From: an uncultured bacterium
GTDB lineage: Bacteria; Patescibacteriota; Minisyncoccia; Phycocordibacterales; PALSA-1337
Assembly (NCBI GenBank): GCA_903876465.1
Contig: CAIRAF010000043.1
Location: 1-20,564, forward strand
Reading direction: 5' to 3'
Length of the DNA stretch: 20,564 nucleotides
Positions 13,614 through 20,564 of this stretch are shown here, one piece after another. Made by a program: the position numbers and the translations under genes. Each line of letters starts with the position of its first letter. Position 1 is the first letter of the stretch. The notes below the pieces were generated by a model, which worked only from the letters and a program-made list of their open reading frames with translations, did no database searches and was not told the origin of the DNA.

Positions 13614-16600
13614 ATGTCAACAAGATATTCTCGTGGTTTTTCTCTCCCATACTTCATACTGGGAGTTATAGTACTTTTGATAGGATGTTATTTGCTCATA
13701 AATTCATCGAGCAAGATTGTTTCAATAATCAATACACAAAGCCAATTGGCTCAAGTCATCTCTGCTCCAACTTCAGGTCTTGTTGGCTATTGGGCACTTG
13801 ATGATGGATCTGGAACTACTGCCGTAGATTCTTCTGGTAGTGGTAATACTGGAACTTTGATAGCTTCACCAACTTGGACAACCGGAAGGATTGCGGGTGC
13901 ACTTTCTTTCAATGGTACAAACTATGTTCAAGCACTTTCAACACCTATTGCTAGTGGAAACTTTTCAGCTACTATGTGTGCCTGGGTTAATCTCTCAAAT
14001 GTCACCACCGGGAATGCTGTTGTCACTCAAGGTGCCTCACCTCAATTTACTGGCTTTGGACTTTTTGTTGGAGCACGTGGAACGGGAACTGTTTCTGCAG
14101 AATATTATGGTGTTAAATATGTTACTTCCGGCAATGTCTTAACACCAAATACTTGGAATAATATTTGTGTCACAAAATCTCCAGGAGCGATTGATACAAC
14201 CACTGCAATTTATTTAAACGGCACACAACTCACTACAACAGCAAACTCCACTGGAATCCCAAGTTTTGTTGCAACAAATCCTGTATATATTGGTACGGAC
14301 AAAGTTAGTAACGGTAGTGCACTAGCAAATGCAAAAGGAACTATTGATGACGTTCGCATTTACAACCGTGCTCTTTCAGCAAGTGAAATTTCTCAACTCT
14401 ATTCATATACAGGACCAGGAACAACTGGAACTGTTAGTACGGGTACTACAGGTACGACCACTAATCCTCCAGTTATTTCATCAATAAGTGCTTCATCGAT
14501 AACTTCAACTGGTGCCACAATTTCATGGACTACAGATACTTTATCTAGTACACAAGTAAAATATGGTTTAACGACAGCTTATGGTTCTAATACAGTACTA
14601 AACAGCACTCTCGTCACGGCTCATTCAGCTACACTTTCTGGACTTACTGCCAATACCACTTATAACTATCAAGTAGTTTCAACAAACGCAGCAAATCAAA
14701 CGACCACCTCAGCAAATCAAACATTTACTACACCAACAGCATCTGTAACAACAGGAGGATCAACTGCTATAACTGGTTATGGAACTGGAAGTACTTATGT
14801 TGGAAATGGTGCACTAAGTTTTGTAAATGCCAATCAGAAATTATCTGCTGGAAATGTTTTGCAATATGATAGAAATCAACCTTGGACAGTGATGACTGGT
14901 GTTCGAATGATGAGTAAGCCACCAGCAGGAGGAGCAAATATTATTTTCTCAAATACAAATGGTGCACCTTATAGTGGATATGAATTGTGGGTTAATAGTG
15001 GCGGAGTCATGGATGTTCGAATATTGAATTCATATGATGCTGGTAATTATCTCGATGTTGTCGGATCAACTGTTATCACTGATGGTCTCTGGCATTTTGT
15101 CTCTGCAACTTATGACGGATCAAGTTTGGCAGCTGGAGTAAAAATGTATGTCGATGGAAAGCCAGAGGCAGTAGCTACTGTCCGTGACCAACTCACAGGT
15201 TCAATAATTTCTGGAACACAACCTTATGCTATTGGAAATCAAAATGGCTGGGAGAACACTTTTGAGGCTCGAGGTTATATTGATGAATATTCAGAATCAA
15301 ACATAGTTCGTACACCAAGTTATATTGCGACTTATTCTTCACCTGCATCATTGCCACCAATAGATGCAAATACTGTTCTTTATTATCATCTCGATGAAGG
15401 AACCGGAACAACTGTTAGTGATTCTTCAGGTCACGGTTATACTGGTACCATCACACCATCTGCTACTGGAGCATGGAGTACAAGTTCCACGGGTACAACG
15501 GTTACAACTGCAACAGGACCATATAGTATTGTGACAAGCACATCGGGTACTGGTTCAATAACATGTACAGGTGTAGCGTGTCCATCTAGTGTTGCAGCGG
15601 GAACTTCTGAAACATTTGTTGCTGCTTCAAATAGTGGTTCTACTGTTTTTGGTATGACTGTTAATGGTGTTGCTGTTTCAAGTTGTACTGCTGGTGGCAC
15701 AACATGTTCAGCAAGTGTGACAGTAAATTCAAATACGACAGTCTCTGCAATTTTTGCAACAACTGTCACTAGTAGTGGCACTGGTCATAACTGGTACATG
15801 AAGCCTACGGGTACGGGTACACTTGATGCTAAGTCTTGGACTAATGCTAGTGATTACACAGGTTTTCCTTGGGCTTCGGTTCAACCAGGTGACACAGTCT
15901 GGCTCGCTGGAGGAACTTATAATATTCCAAAATTTGTTGTTCGAACAAATGGTAATGCAAGTGCTCAGGTTTATATAAAGAGAGCGACTGCTACAAATGG
16001 AGCATCAGCTGGTGCTGGTTGGGATCCATCTTTCGATCAGACCGTCATACTTCCATTCCTACAAGTTCCTGGAAATAATTACGTTACTATTGATGGGTCT
16101 GAACCACAAGGTTCATACGGAATACAAATACCTGCAATGGTGGATGGTTCTATCGGTATTGGTCTTGCATATAATGGTAATTGTAGTTATGACAATTTCT
16201 ATAGTATAGAAGTTCCTGGTCCATATAGACCTGCAAGTACTATCACTTCACCAAGTTGGACAAGTGGAAATTATGGCGTGCACGCACCAATGCAGCCACA
16301 ATATTCATGGTCAAATGTATTATTTAGTAATATATATTTGCACGGTGAAGCGGAGCTGATGAATATAGCTAACCTTAATAATGTTACTATTGAACACAGT
16401 ATTTTGGCTGATGATTGGAATAATGGAGGAGCACACATTGATGTCATCTATGGAGGTAGTGGTATAACAAATCTTACAATTCGTTACAGTAGAATTTCTG
16501 GTAGTACTGCTGATGGTATGTTCTTTGAAGGTGGCGGAGCAAATCCATTCTATTTCTATGGAAACGTCTACACCAATTCCAACTCAACAATGCTTGGTTT

Positions 16601-19600
16601 CAAGATCGACTACCCAACTGATTTGTGGGGACCAATCTATATCTTCAACAATACGTTTTATGATTCAGACGCGATTATAGCTGCACCTTCATTGGGTGTC
16701 GGTGTAGTTGGAGCATCATCTTCACAAACCACTATTACGATTCAGAATAATATTTTCTGGAATGTAAAAGATTCACTTCCACTAGCTCCACATAGTAGTA
16801 ATAATGCGTTTAACAATATCAGTCTTGCTGGAGGAACAAATGGTGAAGTGGGAATGAAAATTCTTACATCTAATCCATTCGTCAATCCAACAATTACAAC
16901 AGCAGCTAACGGAATGACAAATGGTTTCGGAGATTTCCATTTGCTTGCTGGTTCTGGACCGATCAATGCCGGTGCACCTATAGCACCTGTTGCAGGTCAG
17001 TCTATAGGTGTTGATGGTGATGGAAATGTTCGTGGTGCAGATGGGACATGGGATCTAGGTGCTTATGAATATTCAGGTGGAAGTACTGTAACTGGAACCA
17101 CAGGCACTACTCCTCCTTCTATTCTCTATACAGTCGGTCAACAAATAAAAGTTACTGGAACAGCAGGTGCAAATGTCCGAGGAACTCCTTCTACGGCAGG
17201 TACACTAGTAGTTGCGACTCCAGAAGCTACAGGTAATATCGGTACAATTACGACAGCTCCAGTAGGTTATACGAATGGAGTCTGGGCTACTGGATATTTC
17301 TGGTGGTATATAACATATGCTAATGGTCTAGTTGGTTGGTCTGCGGAATCAAATCTTGGGGCTTATACTGCTACTACTGCAACGGTACCAACCACACCTA
17401 CAGGGATAGTTGGTACACCAACTACAAACTCTGTTGCTCTGTCATGGACAGCTGTCACAGGAGCTACTTCATATACTGTATATAGAAATGGTACATCTGT
17501 AGGCACCTCTGCAACTAATTCATATACAGATTCTGGTTTAACTGCAGGTACTTCATATTCATACACTGTCTCTGCAACTAACAGTGCTGGAACTTCAGCT
17601 TTATCTGTGTCTACTTTAGTAACAACCTCAATTATTATTTCTTCAACTGGCACTATTGAAATCAAGCGAGTTAATTCAACCCTTTCACCTACAACAGGTG
17701 ACTCTGCATATGTAGACGGAATCACATCTCTTACAACAACTAACCAAGCTTATTTCAACACTCTCACAACTGGTCCTCACGTTGCATACACTTCAAACAT
17801 TGCTGGTTACAATGTCTCATCTGCAAGTTGTACGTTTGCTACTGGTACCGCTGAATGTTTACTTGGAAGTCAGTCATCATACTCAACTACTAGTGTTAGT
17901 TGTGCTGGCTCATACTGTTCAACCCCTGTCTCAGTTACAGCTAACAATACTACTAAGGTTGTCTTTGAGTACACAGCCACAACTGGCACTGGAACTACAG
18001 GTGGTACTTCAAGCTATACAGTTAATACTTCAACATCTGGCACTGGTTTAGGAACAATCACATGTGCCGGCATAGTCTGTCCTTCTATTGCAAGTACCTC
18101 ACTAACATTCGTAGCAGCAGCAAATTCTGGATCTACTATTACTAGTATGAGTGTTAACAGTGTCCCTGTTTCAACTTGTATATCAGGAGGAATGACTTGT
18201 TCTTATACAGGAATAATTAGTTCAAATACAGCAGTTTCAGCAGTCTTTACTCTTACTCAAAATTCAGATGTAGGAGGAAACTGGTATGTTGTACCAGGTG
18301 GAGGTACTGCAACGACATTAGATGGTTCAGATTGGATACATGCAACGGATGTCAACAATATCCCATGGGCATCAGTTAAACCTGGTGACACTATTTGGTT
18401 GGCAGGAGGAAATTATTATACAGGTTCTACTACTCAACCCAGAGGTATTGTCGTTAGAAATAGTGGCAATGCAACTAGTCGCATCTTTATAAAACGTGTT
18501 CTCTCAACAGATGCTGCGCCAACAAGTGTCCCTGGCTGGAATAGTTCTTTCGATTCACAAGTAGTAATCACAGCACTTAATGCTGTGACCGGTATTATAA
18601 GTTTCCCTCTACAAACAACTGGAAGTTATACAACATGGGACGGTCGTGTTACGGGTGGTATTAAATTGCAATTTAATAACTATCCAAAAGGCTCTGGTCC
18701 TTACGCTGCTCTCAAAGTTGCTAGTATTACAACCGGTCCTGGCGTACACGACACCACATTTACTAACTTCGATATTTCTGGTCCAGAAGATTCAATAACA
18801 ACAACACACACCAATTACGATAGTGGTGTCTCAATTGCAGGTGGCCCAAATATACTCGTCTCAAATTCACTTATTCACGGATTTATGGATTTGATGAATA
18901 TTAGTGGTTCAGTCGGTATAACTTTTGATCATAATAAGTTTTACGATAATGCCGGTGCTGGTCCAGGACATCAAAATCTCTGTGAGTGTGCTGTCGATGA
19001 TCAGATGACTTATAGTAATAATGATTTTACTAATTGGACAGCAGAGGGAATAATGTCATGGAACAGTACAGTTCCTACGGGTCCTGGTACATATTATCTT
19101 TATGGTAATGTCTGGCACGATACAGTGGGTTCAGGACGCGTTCTTGAGATCATGGCTGATGCCTCAGGTACTCCAATAATAAATAGAGCATTTGTTTATA
19201 ACAACACATTTGTAAATATTAATGGAGGTGTATTCAGTAATTCTATTCCTGGACACTATACTTCAGATAGTATTGCTAGAAATAATATAATATGGAACGC
19301 CAATCTCGGAGCTTATGGTCCTACTGATGATGATTATAATTATTCAAATTTGAGTCTCGCGGGTGAAGCTAATGGTGTCGTTACCACGAAGTATCCATTT
19401 GTTTCTACGTCAGATTTCCATCTGACTTCAAATACTCCTTCAGGTCTACCGCTCCCATCTCCATATAATGTTGATATGGATGGTAATCTTCGTTCAACAT
19501 GGACACGGGGTGCATATGAGTACACTGGCTCAACAGGTGGTACAACTGGGGGCACAACCTCAACCTTCACCATTACTCCATCAGTTGGTGCAAACGGCAC

Positions 19601-20564
19601 GGTTTCTCCTTCGACAGCTACGGTTACATCAGGTAGTTCACAAACATTTACCATTACTCCAGCTACCAACTATCAAGTAGCAACAGTCACAGTAGATGGT
19701 GCAGCAGTCACTTCAGTTCCAGCTACAGGGGGAAGTTATACTTTCTCAAATATCACAACACCTCACACACTTGCAGTAACGTTTAGTGCTATTGTGATCG
19801 CTACTCCTCCATCAACACTCTTTACTGTAAGTCAAAAAGTTCAAGTCATTGGATCAACAGGTACTAATGTTCGCGCTACTCCATCTATCTCAGGTACATT
19901 GGTAGTGGGTTCACCAGAAGCAAGTAGTTCAATTGGCACGATTACTACAGCACCAACAGGCACAACTAATGGCGTCTTCGCTACTGGTTACTATTGGTGG
20001 TACGTCACATATACTGATGGTACAGTTGGTTGGTCAGCCGAATCAAATTTGGCTGGATATAGCGCTCCAACAACCTTCACCATCACTCCATCAGTAGGTG
20101 CAAACGGTACAGTTACTCCAACAACAGCTACAGTTACTTCTGGCTCATCACAATCATTCGTAATTGCTCCAGCTAATAATTACCAAGTCGCTACAGTTAA
20201 AGTAGATGGCGTATCAATTAGTTCAGTCCCAGCTGCTGGCGGTACATTTACTTTCAATAGTGTCACAAACACTCACACTCTCGCAGTAACATTTAGTGCC
20301 GTTGTTACCGCACCTCTAGACTCCGACTCCGACGGTGTTCCTAACACAATCGACCTCTGTCCAAACACACCAGCAGGAGTCAAAGTAAACTCTGTCGGTT
20401 GTCCTCTACCAATATCAACCCACTTCACCATCACTCCACCTATCTCAACTACTAACCTCAACTCTGTCACATCCTTCACTCTAGCCAATACATCAGGTTC
20501 AATAGTCTTCACAGCAGCTAACGGTCCATACTCTCTAGTAAATGCTGATGGTTCAGCACTGAAC
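13614..20564 (+). CDS. Giant modular surface protein (LamG/Fn3/beta-helix/SH3/TSP3), 3' end outside window
   Basis: A single frame of 2317 codons with no stop to the window edge. Residues 9-28 are a hydrophobic N-terminal segment containing LIGC (Cys25), either a signal anchor or a lipoprotein signal. Modules in order: LamG-like (55-265); Fn3-like (284-374); second LamG-like (385-583); an isolated LamG start (586-622); InlB-like beta repeat (637-715); parallel beta-helix region (724-1153); SH3-like (1169-1251); Fn3 (1259-1338); an unassigned Cys-bearing beta domain (~1345-1460); beta repeat (1468-1546); second beta-helix (1554-1971); beta repeat (1985-2061); second SH3-like (2067-2149); beta repeat (2155-2231); a thrombospondin type 3-like Ca-binding motif (DSDSDGVPNTIDLCP, ~2234-2266); and the start of another domain. 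It is Thr/Ser/Gly-rich, with T/G linkers. The role is probably adhesion or glycan binding at the surface; no catalytic residues could be assigned. Confidence 0.93.
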   Translation, partial: MSTRYSRGFSLPYFILGVIVLLIGCYLLINSSSKIVSIINTQSQLAQVISAPTSGLVGYWALDDGSGTTAVDSSGSGNTGTLIASPTWTTGRIAGALSFNGTNYVQALSTPIASGNFSATMCAWVNLSNVTTGNAVVTQGASPQFTGFGLFVGARGTGTVSAEYYGVKYVTSGNVLTPNTWNNICVTKSPGAIDTTTAIYLNGTQLTTTANSTGIPSFVATNPVYIGTDKVSNGSALANAKGTIDDVRIYNRALSASEISQLYSYTGPGTTGTVSTGTTGTTTNPPVISSISASSITSTGATISWTTDTLSSTQVKYGLTTAYGSNTVLNSTLVTAHSATLSGLTANTTYNYQVVSTNAANQTTTSANQTFTTPTASVTTGGSTAITGYGTGSTYVGNGALSFVNANQKLSAGNVLQYDRNQPWTVMTGVRMMSKPPAGGANIIFSNTNGAPYSGYELWVNSGGVMDVRILNSYDAGNYLDVVGSTVITDGLWHFVSATYDGSSLAAGVKMYVDGKPEAVATVRDQLTGSIISGTQPYAIGNQNGWENTFEARGYIDEYSESNIVRTPSYIATYSSPASLPPIDANTVLYYHLDEGTGTTVSDSSGHGYTGTITPSATGAWSTSSTGTTVTTATGPYSIVTSTSGTGSITCTGVACPSSVAAGTSETFVAASNSGSTVFGMTVNGVAVSSCTAGGTTCSASVTVNSNTTVSAIFATTVTSSGTGHNWYMKPTGTGTLDAKSWTNASDYTGFPWASVQPGDTVWLAGGTYNIPKFVVRTNGNASAQVYIKRATATNGASAGAGWDPSFDQTVILPFLQVPGNNYVTIDGSEPQGSYGIQIPAMVDGSIGIGLAYNGNCSYDNFYSIEVPGPYRPASTITSPSWTSGNYGVHAPMQPQYSWSNVLFSNIYLHGEAELMNIANLNNVTIEHSILADDWNNGGAHIDVIYGGSGITNLTIRYSRISGSTADGMFFEGGGANPFYFYGNVYTNSNSTMLGFKIDYPTDLWGPIYIFNNTFYDSDAIIAAPSLGVGVVGASSSQTTITIQNNIFWNVKDSLPLAPHSSNNAFNNISLAGGTNGEVGMKILTSNPFVNPTITTAANGMTNGFGDFHLLAGSGPINAGAPIAPVAGQSIGVDGDGNVRGADGTWDLGAYEYSGGSTVTGTTGTTPPSILYTVGQQIKVTGTAGANVRGTPSTAGTLVVATPEATGNIGTITTAPVGYTNGVWATGYFWWYITYANGLVGWSAESNLGAYTATTATVPTTPTGIVGTPTTNSVALSWTAVTGATSYTVYRNGTSVGTSATNSYTDSGLTAGTSYSYTVSATNSAGTSALSVSTLVTTSIIISSTGTIEIKRVNSTLSPTTGDSAYVDGITSLTTTNQAYFNTLTTGPHVAYTSNIAGYNVSSASCTFATGTAECLLGSQSSYSTTSVSCAGSYCSTPVSVTANNTTKVVFEYTATTGTGTTGGTSSYTVNTSTSGTGLGTITCAGIVCPSIASTSLTFVAAANSGSTITSMSVNSVPVSTCISGGMTCSYTGIISSNTAVSAVFTLTQNSDVGGNWYVVPGGGTATTLDGSDWIHATDVNNIPWASVKPGDTIWLAGGNYYTGSTTQPRGIVVRNSGNATSRIFIKRVLSTDAAPTSVPGWNSSFDSQVVITALNAVTGIISFPLQTTGSYTTWDGRVTGGIKLQFNNYPKGSGPYAALKVASITTGPGVHDTTFTNFDISGPEDSITTTHTNYDSGVSIAGGPNILVSNSLIHGFMDLMNISGSVGITFDHNKFYDNAGAGPGHQNLCECAVDDQMTYSNNDFTNWTAEGIMSWNSTVPTGPGTYYLYGNVWHDTVGSGRVLEIMADASGTPIINRAFVYNNTFVNINGGVFSNSIPGHYTSDSIARNNIIWNANLGAYGPTDDDYNYSNLSLAGEANGVVTTKYPFVSTSDFHLTSNTPSGLPLPSPYNVDMDGNLRSTWTRGAYEYTGSTGGTTGGTTSTFTITPSVGANGTVSPSTATVTSGSSQTFTITPATNYQVATVTVDGAAVTSVPATGGSYTFSNITTPHTLAVTFSAIVIATPPSTLFTVSQKVQVIGSTGTNVRATPSISGTLVVGSPEASSSIGTITTAPTGTTNGVFATGYYWWYVTYTDGTVGWSAESNLAGYSAPTTFTITPSVGANGTVTPTTATVTSGSSQSFVIAPANNYQVATVKVDGVSISSVPAAGGTFTFNSVTNTHTLAVTFSAVVTAPLDSDSDGVPNTIDLCPNTPAGVKVNSVGCPLPISTHFTITPPISTTNLNSVTSFTLANTSGSIVFTAANGPYSLVNADGSALN
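15522..15758 (+). repeat. InlB-like beta repeat, copy 1 (Cys type)
   Basis: Residues 637-715 of the giant protein. It has the pattern GTGSITC.GVACPSSVAAGT...VFGMTVNGVAVSSC...NTTVSAIFA, with two Cys pairs that could form disulfides. Copy 2 at 18015-18253 has the same Cys layout. Confidence 0.75.
15783..17072 (+). repeat. Beta-helix region, copy 1
   Basis: Residues 724-1153. It opens with NWYMKPTGTGTLDAKSW and PWASVQPGDTVWLAGGTY, continues with many short N-rich turns (NNVTIEHS, NLTIRYSRI, YIFNNTFYDS, ITIQNNIFWN) typical of right-handed parallel beta-helices, and ends D.DGN.RG.....GAYEY. Confidence 0.8.
17118..17366 (+). repeat. SH3-like domain, copy 1
   Basis: Residues 1169-1251: YTVGQQIKVTGTAGANVRGTP..., then TGYFWWYITYANGLVGWSAESNL. 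The ANVR(G/A)TPS and VGWSAES motifs are typical of bacterial SH3 domains, often cell-wall binding. Copy 2 is at 19812-20060. Confidence 0.8.
18015..18253 (+). repeat. InlB-like beta repeat, copy 2 (Cys type)
   Basis: Residues 1468-1546. It matches copy 1 in order and Cys spacing (GTITCAGIVCPS, FVAAANSGSTITSMSVN, STCISGGMTCS). As with copy 1, a beta-helix region follows directly. Confidence 0.75.
18273..19526 (+). repeat. Beta-helix region, copy 2
   Basis: Residues 1554-1971. It parallels copy 1: NWYVVPGGGTATTLDGSDW, PWASVKPGDTIWLAGGNY, IFIKR, GWN.SFD, N-rich turns, and the closing DMDGNLR......GAYEYTGS. The two clearly arose by duplication and have diverged. Confidence 0.8.
19566..19796 (+). 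repeat. InlB-like beta repeat, copy 3 (Cys-free)
   Basis: Residues 1985-2061: FTITPSVGANGTVSPSTATV, then YQVATVTVDG and HTLAVTFSA. It is close to copy 4 in both protein and DNA. Confidence 0.85.
19812..20060 (+). repeat. SH3-like domain, copy 2
   Basis: Residues 2067-2149. It shares GTLVV.(S/T)PEA, IGTITTAP, TNGV.ATGY.WWY.TY and VGWSAESNL with copy 1. Confidence 0.85.
20076..20306 (+). repeat. InlB-like beta repeat, copy 4 (Cys-free)
   Basis: Residues 2155-2231. It repeats copy 3 about 510 bp later, with the same opening nucleotides (AACCTTCACCAT) and the same YQVATV.VDG and HTLAVTFSAVV elements. Confidence 0.85.

Noticed and set aside
15437..19669. Several Val/Thr/Pro-rich minus-strand open frames (for example 15437-15781, 17363-17725, 19340-19669)
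   Set aside because: They are antisense shadows of the repetitive Thr/Ser/Gly-rich codons of the giant protein, with no promoter or ribosome site.
13614..20564. CRISPR-like or short tandem repeat array in the giant gene
   Set aside because: The repeats are diverged protein-domain repeats of about 80 codons or more, with no regular direct-repeat/spacer pattern.
1..20564. Mobile element, prophage or integrated tRNA-proximal island
   Set aside because: No transposase, integrase, phage gene or terminal repeat was seen. No copy of the tRNA-Pro 3' end was found downstream that would mark an attachment site.

Overview
The window most resembles a genome of the Candidate Phyla Radiation / Patescibacteria (Parcubacteria-like). 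The inference rests on AT-rich coding, compact spacing, trimmed versions of universal proteins (UvrC of 411 aa without its usual C-terminus, UvrA without its insertion domain), a 7TM histidine kinase, RmuC, and a huge Ser/Thr/Gly-rich LamG/Fn3/beta-helix surface protein. No phylogenetic test was possible, so the lineage call is an inference.

Layout. Positions 1-1883 (+) hold the C-terminal end of a cysteine desulfurase and a membrane histidine kinase that overlaps it by one base. Positions 1951-2686 (-) hold a YqeY/GatB-like protein and an unrecognised 72-aa protein ending at a hairpin terminator. Positions 2710-4213 (+) hold rmuC and rplU. recR (-) and a histidine phosphatase (+) diverge from about 4.9 kb. 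dnaB (-) is followed by a 49-aa zinc-ribbon-like protein. A MarR-type regulator (+, 7172) diverges from dnaB across a dyad-rich 160-bp spacer and ends at a strong terminator. uvrA follows. A spacer then carries two overlapping tiny membrane-protein genes on the minus strand, which share a bidirectional terminator with uvrA. uvrC and ddl (+) come next, then an AT-rich spacer with a possible 58-aa ORF and a tRNA-Pro(CGG). From 13614 to the window edge runs a single open reading frame of at least 2317 codons.

How the genes fit together. Most are housekeeping: translation (rplU, tRNA-Pro), replication (dnaB), repair and recombination (uvrA, uvrC, recR, rmuC), sulfur transfer (cysteine desulfurase) and peptidoglycan precursor synthesis (ddl). 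The accessory part is the giant exported protein: an N-terminal membrane anchor or lipoprotein-type signal, then LamG, Fn3, InlB-like repeat, beta-helix, SH3-like and thrombospondin-type-3 modules, with one module set duplicated.

Two features recur. First, many transcription-unit-leading genes have a -10-like hexamer only 6-10 nt before the start codon and no Shine-Dalgarno, which suggests leaderless or nearly leaderless mRNAs, whereas two internal operon genes have clear Shine-Dalgarno sequences. Second, several intergenic spacers contain perfect or near-perfect dyads. No CRISPR array, insertion sequence, prophage or rRNA was seen.
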